DNA of 41,625 nucleotides, from the NCBI GenBank assembly GCA_017411435.1, contig JAFQQD010000025.1, forward strand, positions 1 through 41,625, read 5' to 3'. Numbering within the stretch: the stretch's first letter is position 1; the number at the start of each line of letters is the position of its first letter. The DNA is from Clostridia bacterium (GTDB lineage: Bacteria > Bacillota > Clostridia > UMGS1883). Shown here piece after piece: positions 33,478-41,625 of this stretch. The notes under the pieces are model-generated. The model was not told the origin of the DNA. It worked only from the letters and a program-made list of their open reading frames with translations, and did not search any database. A program made the position numbers and the translations under genes.

Positions 33478-33894
33478 TTATCTCCTTATAATCTTAATTA
33501 TCCTGGTTGAAAATACATTTGATTTCTTAAAAAACGGAAGTTTATCTATTATATAGAATAGAACAAGCACTCCGACAAGTGAGCCTATTGCAGATGCATC
33601 AGCAATTACAGTGCTGTCAGTGAATTTCTTGACCAAAAAGTAAGTAGCGATACATACTATCAGCGGGAGAATGTAGCCGATAAAAGCAAGAAGCATATAT
33701 GAAAGTGAATTCATCTGAATTTTTACAGTATCTCCAACTTTGGCATAGATTCCGTTAACCGCCTCTGTAACGGAGGCGGTAGGCTTACAGCCACCTTCGC
33801 AGCTGGCACAGTTCTCGCCACAGGCAGAAACACGGTGTATCCTGACAAGAGCTTTTTTTCCGCGAAGCTCAACAACCTCTCCAATCTGTTCCAT
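33478..33894 (-). CDS. SoxR-reducing system / RseC family membrane protein
   Basis: A 138-residue protein with an N-terminal soluble part carrying four cysteines in the pattern CGENCASCEGGC (Cys25, 29, 32, 36), then two membrane helices (about 67-87 and 100-120) and a basic tail. This is the RseC/MucC shape, found in reducing systems for SoxR and beside Rnf complexes; the cysteines may bind a metal or FeS cluster. In this operon, with recN and argR, its role is not known. Confidence 0.82.
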   Translation of the reverse strand: MEQIGEVVELRGKKALVRIHRVSACGENCASCEGGCKPTASVTEAVNGIYAKVGDTVKIQMNSLSYMLLAFIGYILPLIVCIATYFLVKKFTDSTVIADASAIGSLVGVLVLFYIIDKLPFFKKSNVFSTRIIKIIRR

Positions 33895-33924
33895 AAGGTT
33901 ATCCTCCTTTTTTACTGCGTGGGG

Positions 33925-35574
33925 TTAATTCCCTGGCTTTATCATTTCACGGGCGTTCTGAAGCGAAATTTCGCTTATATTATCGCCACTTATAATTCTT
34001 GCAATTTCCTTTATTCTGTCTTTCTCTGAAAGAGTTCTTATCTGCGTTTTGAACCCATCCTCTGAAATGTTTTTCTCGATAAGAAGATGGTTCTGCGCTG
34101 CCGCTGCAATCACGGGAAGATGAGTTACGCAGATAAGCTGATAGTTTTCAGCGAGAGTACGCATTTTCCTTGCAATTTTCTCTGCTGCACGACCTGAAAC
34201 ACCGGTATCAATTTCATCAAAAAGAAGTGTTGGAATACCGTCAAAATCAGAAAATACAGACTTTATCGCAAGCATAATTCGGCTGATTTCTCCGCCAGAT
34301 GCGATTTTTGACATACTCTTGGGCGATTCTGCAGGATTAGTCGAAATAAGTACCTCAACTCTCTCAGCTCCAAGCGAATAAAGCGGGCAGGGAGTAAAGA
34401 AAAATTCAATCCTGCAACTTGGCATATCAAGACTTTCAAGCTCATTTTCAATTCTTTCTGAAAGGAGCTTTGCACACTCTTTTCGTGCGTTGGTAAGCTT
34501 TTCAGAAGCATCAGTCGCGTCTTTCATAAGCGCATCGCGCTTTGTGATAAGGCTGTCCTTGTTTTCTCCATATGACATAAGGAAAGAAAGCTTTTCCGAT
34601 GCTTCGTCATAAAATTTAAGTATATCGGAAATTTCTCCGCCGTATTTTCTTTTTAGTGAATTTATATCGGCAAGCCTGTCCTCAATTTCAGAAAGCTCAC
34701 CCGCATTATATGTAATGCCCGACATATAAGATGAAATCTCCCGTGCAAGCTCTTCCGTTTCGTAATAAAGCTCAGATGCTTTTTCAGCATAGGGGAGAGT
34801 GCCCTCATCAATAGTCGAGAGCTCCTCAAGTGCCCGCTTTGCGGTATAGAAAAGGTCTTTTGCCCTGCTGTCTCCCGAAAGTGCGCTATACGCCTTTTCA
34901 GAAAGAGAACTTATCGCTTCTGCATTTTCGAGGAGTTTTTTCCTTGAGAGAAGCTCTTCCTCCTCATTCGCGTCAAGCCCTGCTTTCTCGATTTCATCAA
35001 TCTGATAGGAGAGATAGTCTATCTCTCTTTTTCTTGCACTTTCATCCTCGCTAAGTTTTGAAAGAGTGCTTTCAGCCTCTCTAAGTTCAGTATAAATCTT
35101 TTTATAATCCTCTAAAAGAACACTGTTCTGGGCAAAAGCATCAAGAAAATGTATGTGAGTAGATGTGTCGGCAAGCTCTGTAGTATCGTTTTGTCCGTGG
35201 ATAACCACAAGTTTTTCCCCGATACTGCGTAAAAGCGAAACATTGACAGAAGAGCCGTTTATATGGCAAAGATTTCTTCCGTCTGCATAGATTTTTCGTG
35301 TTATAACTATATTTCCGTCATCGCTCTGAATTCCGCAATCTTCCAGGATACTGTCAAGCTCCTTGCAAAAGAATGTCGCGCAAACCCTCGCAAACGGTGC
35401 ACCCTCGCGGATAAACTCACGGGAAGCGCGTGCTCCGAGTACCATATTAAGCGAATTTATAAGGAGCGATTTACCTGCACCTGTTTCTCCCGTTATAACA
35501 TTAAGTCCGCGCTCAAATTCAACGGAAGTATGCTCGATAACCGCAATGTTTTCTATATCAAGTCCGATAAGCAT
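33925..35574 (-). CDS. recN: DNA repair protein RecN
   Basis: A 549-residue SMC-like ATPase for double-strand break repair. Walker A GETGAGKS is at residues 29-36; two coiled-coil arms follow (about 150-370, rich in Glu, Lys and Leu), then the signature SGGEISR and Walker B LLFDEIDTGVSG near the C-terminus. Length and order of motifs are normal. It starts 3 bases after argR, the usual Firmicute order argR-recN. Confidence 0.95.
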   Translation of the reverse strand: MLIGLDIENIAVIEHTSVEFERGLNVITGETGAGKSLLINSLNMVLGARASREFIREGAPFARVCATFFCKELDSILEDCGIQSDDGNIVITRKIYADGRNLCHINGSSVNVSLLRSIGEKLVVIHGQNDTTELADTSTHIHFLDAFAQNSVLLEDYKKIYTELREAESTLSKLSEDESARKREIDYLSYQIDEIEKAGLDANEEEELLSRKKLLENAEAISSLSEKAYSALSGDSRAKDLFYTAKRALEELSTIDEGTLPYAEKASELYYETEELAREISSYMSGITYNAGELSEIEDRLADINSLKRKYGGEISDILKFYDEASEKLSFLMSYGENKDSLITKRDALMKDATDASEKLTNARKECAKLLSERIENELESLDMPSCRIEFFFTPCPLYSLGAERVEVLISTNPAESPKSMSKIASGGEISRIMLAIKSVFSDFDGIPTLLFDEIDTGVSGRAAEKIARKMRTLAENYQLICVTHLPVIAAAAQNHLLIEKNISEDGFKTQIRTLSEKDRIKEIARIISGDNISEISLQNAREMIKPGN

Positions 35575-35577
35575 AAC

Positions 35578-36030
35578 TCAGCTCCCCAAACTGCGAAGTT
35601 TTTTACAGAGCTTCTGTGCAGCATCCTCGCTTCTTGTAACTATGAAAATCGTATCATCGCCTGCTATTGTTCCAAGACACTCTGAAAACTGCATTGCATC
35701 GAGCACACTTGCTGCGCCCTGAGCCATACCTGCGAGCGTCTTTATGACGATAGTATTAAGTGCATAGTCCACACCGATGATGCTCTTGTGAAGAATAAGA
35801 GCCATTTTGTCGGAAACGCCGGTAGAGTTTTCCTCAGAATGAGGAGCATAAACATAGCGCCCTTCGTTATTTAGCTTTTTCACAAGGCGAAGCTCCTTGA
35901 TATCTCTTGAAACGGTTGCCTGGGTAACATCAAAACCCAGAGTGCCGAGGTGAGCAGTTAAGTCCTGCTGCGTTTCGATGCTTTTTTCTTTTATAAGCGT
36001 AAGAATAGCCGCGTGTCTTTCATTTCTCAT
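35578..36030 (-). CDS. argR: Arginine repressor
   Basis: A 150-residue ArgR/AhrC regulator. The N-terminal winged helix has RHAAILTLIKEKSIETQQDL and FDVTQATVSRDIKEL; the C-terminal domain includes GTIAGDDTIFIVTR, which binds arginine and forms the hexamer. It represses arginine synthesis and activates catabolism. The ATG at 36030 is preferred to a GTG one codon before because of AAGAGG spacing. It lies 12 bases after nadK. Confidence 0.94.
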   Translation of the reverse strand: MRNERHAAILTLIKEKSIETQQDLTAHLGTLGFDVTQATVSRDIKELRLVKKLNNEGRYVYAPHSEENSTGVSDKMALILHKSIIGVDYALNTIVIKTLAGMAQGAASVLDAMQFSECLGTIAGDDTIFIVTRSEDAAQKLCKKLRSLGS

Positions 36031-36042
36031 CACAAATACCTC

Positions 36043-36864
36043 TTATAATTTTTTCTGTAAAATGTCGTAAAAACTCAGCTCACTGCGAGCAAGCTTCGTT
36101 ACATATTCTGATTTTTCAACGGTTATGTAGTCGTTATTCTCAAGATTTGCGAAAAACTGTCCATCAACTGTGATTTCTGAATCTCCGTCTGCCGTGATTT
36201 TGATTGGCTTGGGCGGAAAAACAATGCTTCTTGCACGAAGTGTGTGTGGGCAAATGGGTGTTAATATCATAACATCTGCATCGGGGGATATAACAGACCC
36301 CCCTGCAGAAAGAGAGTATGCCGTAGAACCTGTTGGAGTTGCGACAATCATACCGTCTGCACGGTACGATGAAAGGGTCGTTCTGTGCAGATCATATGCA
36401 GTGAAATTTGTAAGGTGTGATGTTCCGCGTGTTATAACAACTTCATTAAGTGCATGGCAGCTTTCTGTTAATTTTCCGCCACGGAAGAGCTTTATGCATA
36501 ACATATATCTGCTATCGTAGTGTATCTCTCCAGAAAGAAGTGTTTTAGCGGCTTCTTCAAGGTTTGTGCCCTCTATTGTAGAAAGATAACCAAGGTTTCC
36601 TGTGTTTATTCCCACAAGAACATTGCCGTAACGCGCACACTTTTTAGCGGTGGAAATAATAGTTCCATCGCCGCCGAGCACTGCAACCGTACTGCACTGG
36701 GAAAAGCACTCATTCTCGTCCTTGTAAATAACCTCGGGCAAGGTTAAAACATCGCTGGGACTGGAATAGATTTCTGCCTTGCCTGAAAGGAGAGAAACAA
36801 GCTCCCTCATCGTGCCGATTGCGTTTTCTTTATCAAAATTGATGACTAAAGCGATTTTTTTCAA
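36043..36864 (-). CDS. nadK: NAD kinase
   Basis: A 273-residue ATP-NAD kinase that makes NADP. GGDGT (64-68), the NTGNLGYLS motif and the C-terminal substrate loop PTGSTAYSLSAGG are clear. The start is the TTG at 36864, with GGGTGA upstream and a consensus promoter just before it; the frame is open for another 184 codons upstream but that part has no homology-like features and crosses the promoter. It heads the operon nadK-argR-recN-rseC-gph-Na/Pi, with gaps of 3-30 bases. Confidence 0.93.
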   Translation of the reverse strand: MKKIALVINFDKENAIGTMRELVSLLSGKAEIYSSPSDVLTLPEVIYKDENECFSQCSTVAVLGGDGTIISTAKKCARYGNVLVGINTGNLGYLSTIEGTNLEEAAKTLLSGEIHYDSRYMLCIKLFRGGKLTESCHALNEVVITRGTSHLTNFTAYDLHRTTLSSYRADGMIVATPTGSTAYSLSAGGSVISPDADVMILTPICPHTLRARSIVFPPKPIKITADGDSEITVDGQFFANLENNDYITVEKSEYVTKLARSELSFYDILQKKL

Positions 36865-36897
36865 ATCAATCACCCTTTTATGAACATACTCTGTATA

Positions 36898-36927
36898 ATT
36901 ATACATTATATTTATGCGCGGTGTCAA
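36898..36927 (-). promoter_or_regulatory. Promoter of the nadK operon
   Basis: TTGACA (36927-36922), 18 bp, TATAAT (36903-36898) on the - strand. It lies inside the false 5' extension of the nadK frame and so supports the TTG start. Confidence 0.8.
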
Positions 36928-37028
36928 TAAGTTTGAGAAAAAACAATACAGAACTACAGAGAATGTACAAATCTTAATATAGAGTAAGAAAAAATGAATA
37001 TGGAGAAATAGAATAAAGGGGAATAATG

Positions 37029-37037
37029 TGCTATGAT
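37029..37037 (+). promoter_or_regulatory. Extended -10 promoter of the GH20 gene
   Basis: TGCTATGAT matches an extended -10 box; no good -35 is seen. If used, transcription starts near 37044, so the ATG at 37033 is not a start codon. Confidence 0.5.
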
Positions 37038-37074
37038 AGTTATGTATAAATATGTAGGATGGAGAAATGACACT

Positions 37075-38871
37075 ATGTACCTGGTACCAACACCTCAGAA
37101 AGTAGAAAAGAAGAGTGAAGTTCTCAGAAAACGCGCGGTAAAACTTACGAGTGAAATTGCCGATTTGCGTATTTTGAAGGCCATGGAGAAACTTCCTTGT
37201 GATGATGGCGGAATACCGCTTTATATTACATACAGCGATACAAGGGAGGAAGGCTACCGAATCTGTGTATCCAACGAAAAAATCACGGTTGATGGCGATG
37301 GAATAAACGGTGCCTTCTATGGTATACAGACCCTCCGCCAGATTTTCGAAAATAAAGAAATTTTCTGTGTGGAAATTGAGGATAAGCCGAAAAACGAATT
37401 CCGTATTCTCTATCACGATGTAACTCGCGGCAGAGTACCCACCGTTGACTCAATGAAAAAACTTATTGATGATTTGGCATATTACAAACTGAATCAGCTT
37501 CAGTTTTATATGGAGCACGCATATCCATTTCGTGAAATGCATGGCACGCTATCTGAGTCAAACTGTCTTCTTCCTGAAGAAATTAAGGAACTTGACGCAT
37601 ATTGTCACGAAAACTTCATTGATTTCGTGCCGTCACTTGCAACCTGCGGACACATGTACGATATTCTAAGCCTTCCGCAGAACGCACACCTGCGTGAAGT
37701 TGTTGATTATAAACCGAAATACACTTTCTGGTACGAGAGAATGATACACCACACTATTAACCCCTCTCATCCGGATAGTTTTGACTTTGTAAAGAGCCTT
37801 ATCGACCAGTACATAGAAAACTTTACTTCCGAATATGTAAATATTTGTGGAGACGAGCCTTTCGACCTTGCACGCGGAATGCGTAAAGCAGCAGGCGTGG
37901 ATGTTGATGAACTCTACTTTGAATTCATGATAAAAGTCATCAATTATATCAAGTCAAAAGGAAAAAAGGTTATGATGTGGGCGGATCAGGTATTCCTTGA
38001 TAATATGGAGCGCACAAGAAAACTTCCTGAAGATATCATAATGCTCTGTTGGGGATACGACAGCGTGCCTCCTGAAGAGCGTGTATCCAAACTCGAGGGG
38101 ACAAAGTTCAAAAAACTTGTTTGTCCCAGTTCGTCTTCATTTTACAGACTTGTGGAAAACAAGCGTATATCTGAAAAAAATATTCAGACAATGGCGCAGT
38201 ACGGCGCAAAGTATAACGCCGACGGTATGATGAACACAAACTGGGGTGACTACGGACATCCTTGCAGCGTGGAACTTTCTATGTTCGGCATCGTGCTTGG
38301 TGCACAGAAATCATGGGATTTTGAAGCTCCCGTTGATGAAGAACTTTACCGCGCTATGAACCTTCTTCTTTATAAGAACGACTTGGGTATTGAGTACCTC
38401 ACAAGATGTAACCTTATGCACGAAAAGGCAGTGTTCGTAAAGTTTGTAAGATATTACTCAAACCTTACACACGAGTACGAAGTTCCGTGGTCAAAGTATC
38501 CTTCCGAGGAAAATCTCCGCGAAGCAGCGGCGGAAGCGAAGAAAATTGTTGACGAGCTTTCGCAGCAGAAGTGGGAAGAGGACGAATTCCGTCTTGAAAT
38601 GATTGTTGCGGCAGAGGGTACGGCAGTAATCGCCGAACTTATGTTAAAGCATATGGGAATTGAAATTAAGCGGTGGACGGACACTGAAAAGTGGCTTGAA
38701 AAATATCGTACACAGTGGCTCAAGAGAAATAAGGAAAGTGAACTTTTCCGCATCGAAGAGCTTTTCAGACATATGGAAGAAATGCCTCCGCAAAACAAAA
38801 TCTTCACATACTACGGACCTGAAATGAATGCGGTTATAGATATTAAGAACCTTGAAGGGCTGGAAGATTGA
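37075..38871 (+). CDS. Glycoside hydrolase family 20 (beta-N-acetylhexosaminidase-like)
   Basis: About 598 residues, no signal peptide, so intracellular. The N-terminal GH20b-like domain (to about 115, ending GAFYGIQTLRQIF) precedes the catalytic barrel, whose first strand reads FRILYHDVTRGRVPTVDSMK. The Asp-Glu pair of substrate-assisted catalysis is Asp260-Glu261 in NICGDEPFDLARG; the usual HxGxDE is changed to NICGDE, so specificity may differ. MWADQVF and NTNWGDYGHP are later barrel strands lined with aromatic residues. The start at 37075 is preferred because an extended -10 overlaps the upstream ATG; AGGATGGAG serves as ribosome site. It probably removes terminal GlcNAc or GalNAc from imported oligosaccharides. 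The gene downstream, 48 bases on, encodes a secreted beta-helix protein. Confidence 0.85.
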   Translation: MYLVPTPQKVEKKSEVLRKRAVKLTSEIADLRILKAMEKLPCDDGGIPLYITYSDTREEGYRICVSNEKITVDGDGINGAFYGIQTLRQIFENKEIFCVEIEDKPKNEFRILYHDVTRGRVPTVDSMKKLIDDLAYYKLNQLQFYMEHAYPFREMHGTLSESNCLLPEEIKELDAYCHENFIDFVPSLATCGHMYDILSLPQNAHLREVVDYKPKYTFWYERMIHHTINPSHPDSFDFVKSLIDQYIENFTSEYVNICGDEPFDLARGMRKAAGVDVDELYFEFMIKVINYIKSKGKKVMMWADQVFLDNMERTRKLPEDIIMLCWGYDSVPPEERVSKLEGTKFKKLVCPSSSSFYRLVENKRISEKNIQTMAQYGAKYNADGMMNTNWGDYGHPCSVELSMFGIVLGAQKSWDFEAPVDEELYRAMNLLLYKNDLGIEYLTRCNLMHEKAVFVKFVRYYSNLTHEYEVPWSKYPSEENLREAAAEAKKIVDELSQQKWEEDEFRLEMIVAAEGTAVIAELMLKHMGIEIKRWTDTEKWLEKYRTQWLKRNKESELFRIEELFRHMEEMPPQNKIFTYYGPEMNAVIDIKNLEGLED

Positions 38872-38919
38872 TTCCTTCATTAATATATATGATTAAATTT
38901 GATATAGAGGAGAAATATC

Positions 38920-41625
38920 ATGAAAAAAGTTTTATCAGCAATCATTCTGTTGTGTTTTCTGATAACAGCTCTCGGCATTTCAGTAATTGCCGAGGAAGTT
39001 GCTTCATATGACACATACACCATATCAGGCACATTCTCAGGTGCCGCTGATGGCGACATCATATCCGTCTTTGTATTAAAGGAAGGATATACAATGGAGG
39101 ATATCGGTTCATCAAGTGGCTCCGTAATGGACAAAGTTTATTATACCAATATGTTTTCCACAGGCGAAGGGGGAGCGTACTCCTTTGACATTACCCTTCC
39201 CGAGGGAACAAGCCGTTCTTCAGATTGCGTTCTTGTATGCAACGGTGTTAAAAAGCAGGACACTCTCCGCAGCTTCCTTGTATCAAGCGGTTCGCTTCAG
39301 GTAATCTATGCATCGCCCAACGGTTCATCTTCAACCAGCAGCGGCTACGGCACAAAAGAAAAACCCTGGAATCTTTCAACTGCCAGAAAGCAGGCAATTT
39401 CAAAAGCTGCATCTACTGATGTTGATGTGTTGATGCTCGGCGGAACATACAGTGTTGAGGGCACCCGTATTCAGTTTACATCGGTAAATGTAGGTACGGG
39501 ACACCGCATCACATTTGCTCCTGCGTCCAAGGATGATAAGCCCGTCATAACCTCAATGAAGCAGGTTGGATATCAGTATATCTCCAAGCTGACTGAGGGC
39601 GATATTTACGACCGTCTTCCCGAAAATGCCCGCGGTATGGTTTATAAGCTTGATATGGTATCAGCAGGCTTTGCTCATAACGACCCGATTATAAACTCAA
39701 GCGGTGAACAGACAGGAACCTACACCGTACTTACTATGGGTTACAATCACTCAAACAGTGACAGGGACGACTCAATACAACCGCCCATGCTTTACCTTAA
39801 CGGAAAGAGGCAGACGCTCAGCCAGTATCCCAACGCAGAAACTGTTGCGTTTGATAATGTGTCGGGTGTTACAGGTAAGAATACTGACGGCTACGCAACG
39901 CTCAGCTATGCCGAGTTTACCGATAAAATGAACTTTGACAAGTGGACGAATGCGATAGGCGATGCATACCTTGCAGGCTTCCTCACCACGACATACCACG
40001 CAGCAGCAGCAAAAATTTCGGAAATTGATACTGCTGATAAAAAAGTAACTCTTGAAACAACCTCAACGCTTTACTATCCCAACACAGCGAGCAGTGCTGC
40101 CAAATTCGGACCGCGTGTTGCAATCGTGAACCTGCCCGAGGAAATGGATATCCCCGGCGAATACTACTTCTGTGATGCCGACAAGTGCATTTACTACTAT
40201 GCACCCTACGAGCTTACTGCGGACGATGTATTTGAAATGGCTAACGACAAGAGAGGTCAGAACGGACTATACGGCTACGCACAGCTTGTGCATATGACAA
40301 GCTCCGAGAATATAACCTTTGAAGGAATTGAATTCTACGGCTCTCGTTTTGACAGGGCGATATATATATCAGGCGCCAGCAAAGGAATAGAAATAAGAAA
40401 CTGTACCGTCCATGCTTCTTCAAGGCACGGCATAGCAATCAGCGGCACGGATTTACTTGTTGAAAACTGTAACATATATGATGTTGGCGGCTGCGGTATA
40501 GTTATGTCGGGCAGTGTTGATGTAACTGCAAGTGTAGAGGTTAAGACCAATAATATAGTAAGAAATAACCACATTTACAATTACGGACAAAACCCCACTG
40601 CAAGCACTTATGTAAGGGGTATTGAACTTGGTGGCAGAGGAAGTGGCGGAAACAGAAGCTTCGGCGACACAGCTACAAACAACCTTATTCACGGCTCGGA
40701 TTTGACAGGCGGAATAGTTGTAAAGGGCCTCGGTCAGACTGTTTCCCGTAACGAAGTATATAATCTGCTCCACTCTATTGACGATGCAGGTGTTCTCTAC
40801 GCGGGACGAAGCGTTGTTGAATTCGGTAACAAATTTACCGAAAACTATCTCCACGACTTCTCCATGACTAAAAACCCGCGTTATTCAAGTATGGGTGTAT
40901 ACCTTGATGACTGGCAATCAGGTCAGAGTGTAACACGAAACATCATCGTAGGGCCGGGAACAAGCTACACCCAAATGCTCGGTGTAAGGTCAATCGGTTA
41001 CGATAATGTAATAGACAACAATACCTTTGTTGATATCTATGCAGGCGCAGGTCTCAGCGGCCGCAGTGCTGCCTCGTGGACAGATGGCGATGCGGAACAC
41101 GGCTTCTACAGCTCGCTTTCAACACATATTCCACATTCAGATTACGAATATTATGACGAAATGGTGGCATTCCGTGACCGCCTTGATGCAAATAGCGGCA
41201 ATATGATTTACAAGGCAACTGCAATCAACAACCTTGCAGTTAACTGTACAAAACCCACAAACATCAACGCAAATAATTCGGGCGTAACCTATGAATACGG
41301 CAGTAACAATGTATATGGCAACACAACCGCAACCTCTTCTGTCTTCGTAGACCCCGAAAATCAGGACTATCGTGTAGCAGAAGAATATATTACGGACGGT
41401 GCACTTTCCGAGGTTCCCAACGAACTCGATTTCGATATGGACTGGATTGGTATTCAGACAAAGGATAAAATGCCCGAAAGTGATAAGAGCTTCAAGCTTA
41501 TGCATCCCACACAGGGCGAAAACCTTACGAAAGATAATGTGCTTCTCACCTGGGAAAAGGGACTTTTCGCTGACGAATACGAATATGTAATCGCAACAGA
41601 TGAAAGCTTTGCAAACCCCGTTGAG
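38920..41625 (+). CDS. Large secreted right-handed beta-helix protein, 3' partial
   Basis: The frame is open for 902 codons to the right edge. A signal peptide (KKVLSAIILLCFLITALG, cleavage likely after SVIA, residue 24) shows export. Residues about 30-130 form a beta-rich domain with GDIISVFVLKEGYTMEDIG. The region about 460-720 has repeated turns such as ENITFEGIEFYGSRFDRAIYI and GIEIRNCTVHASSRHGIAISG, a parallel beta-helix as in pectate lyases and GH141-type enzymes. From about 860 a fibronectin-III-like module begins (NVLLTWEKGLFADEYEYVIA). RBS is GAGGAG. A polysaccharide-active enzyme is likely; its exact class is unknown. It would work outside the cell, upstream of the cytoplasmic GH20 enzyme. 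Confidence 0.8.
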   Translation, partial: MKKVLSAIILLCFLITALGISVIAEEVASYDTYTISGTFSGAADGDIISVFVLKEGYTMEDIGSSSGSVMDKVYYTNMFSTGEGGAYSFDITLPEGTSRSSDCVLVCNGVKKQDTLRSFLVSSGSLQVIYASPNGSSSTSSGYGTKEKPWNLSTARKQAISKAASTDVDVLMLGGTYSVEGTRIQFTSVNVGTGHRITFAPASKDDKPVITSMKQVGYQYISKLTEGDIYDRLPENARGMVYKLDMVSAGFAHNDPIINSSGEQTGTYTVLTMGYNHSNSDRDDSIQPPMLYLNGKRQTLSQYPNAETVAFDNVSGVTGKNTDGYATLSYAEFTDKMNFDKWTNAIGDAYLAGFLTTTYHAAAAKISEIDTADKKVTLETTSTLYYPNTASSAAKFGPRVAIVNLPEEMDIPGEYYFCDADKCIYYYAPYELTADDVFEMANDKRGQNGLYGYAQLVHMTSSENITFEGIEFYGSRFDRAIYISGASKGIEIRNCTVHASSRHGIAISGTDLLVENCNIYDVGGCGIVMSGSVDVTASVEVKTNNIVRNNHIYNYGQNPTASTYVRGIELGGRGSGGNRSFGDTATNNLIHGSDLTGGIVVKGLGQTVSRNEVYNLLHSIDDAGVLYAGRSVVEFGNKFTENYLHDFSMTKNPRYSSMGVYLDDWQSGQSVTRNIIVGPGTSYTQMLGVRSIGYDNVIDNNTFVDIYAGAGLSGRSAASWTDGDAEHGFYSSLSTHIPHSDYEYYDEMVAFRDRLDANSGNMIYKATAINNLAVNCTKPTNINANNSGVTYEYGSNNVYGNTTATSSVFVDPENQDYRVAEEYITDGALSEVPNELDFDMDWIGIQTKDKMPESDKSFKLMHPTQGENLTKDNVLLTWEKGLFADEYEYVIATDESFANPVE

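Noticed and set aside
37033-37074. Upstream ATG of the GH20 gene
   Set aside because: It overlaps an extended -10 box, and the conserved domain begins after the ATG at 37075.
36865-37416. 184-codon upstream extension of the NAD kinase frame
   Set aside because: It is rich in Phe, Tyr and Ile without family features, crosses a consensus promoter, and overlaps the divergent GH20 start. The TTG at 36864 has a proper ribosome site.

Overview
The window looks like chromosomal DNA of a spore-forming, moderately AT-rich Clostridia-type Firmicute, probably an uncultured gut lineage. The evidence is an SD-rich gene style, sigma-A promoters with 17-bp spacers, a GerA-type spore germination operon, meso-diaminopimelate dehydrogenase, an ArgR/RecN/NAD-kinase operon, and host- or plant-glycan genes (L-fucose isomerase, GH20 hexosaminidase, a secreted beta-helix protein). 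No rRNA, phage genes, transposase or CRISPR array is visible.

Layout. 1-554: end of a LOG-family gene. 555-1500: intergenic mosaic with tRNA-Thr, degenerate palindromic repeats and a 271-bp element with terminal inverted repeats. 1.5-7.3 kb: a tight + strand operon tmk, tsaC, a phosphatase-RimI fusion, tsaD, Xaa-Pro aminopeptidase and an HD hydrolase. 7.4-9.6 kb: PLP aminotransferase and ddh. 9.7-13.3 kb: heterodimeric ABC exporter on the - strand. 13.4-16.6 kb: fucI plus a rhamnulokinase-type sugar kinase. 16.8-17.4 kb: XRE regulator divergent from a tiny lipoprotein.

17.4-23.5 kb is the most accessory-looking block: a deacetylase-like protein, two tandem M20 amidohydrolases, an ornithine-cyclodeaminase-family enzyme and a divergent LysR regulator. 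It is bracketed by two direct copies of a ~100-bp repeat carrying a strong bidirectional terminator. The two M20 genes share a 230-bp near-identical patch that suggests gene conversion. Two tRNA-Ser genes lie just to the right.

24.0-25.0 kb: acpP and rnc. 25.1-29.2 kb: ger operon (A, B, C and a small membrane protein). 29.4-29.75 kb: a free-standing RNA polymerase alpha-CTD-like protein. 29.9-31.0 kb: pyridoxamine kinase and a second long-hairpin element that shares a core with the one beside tRNA-Thr. 31.0-36.9 kb: six-gene operon nadK, argR, recN, rseC-like, phosphoglycolate phosphatase-like and Na/Pi symporter. 37.0-41.6 kb: divergent GH20 enzyme and a large secreted beta-helix protein running off the right edge.

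The items best worth following are the phosphatase-RimI fusion, the stand-alone alpha-CTD protein, the repeat-bracketed M20/OCD island with its conversion tract, and the two related hairpin elements.
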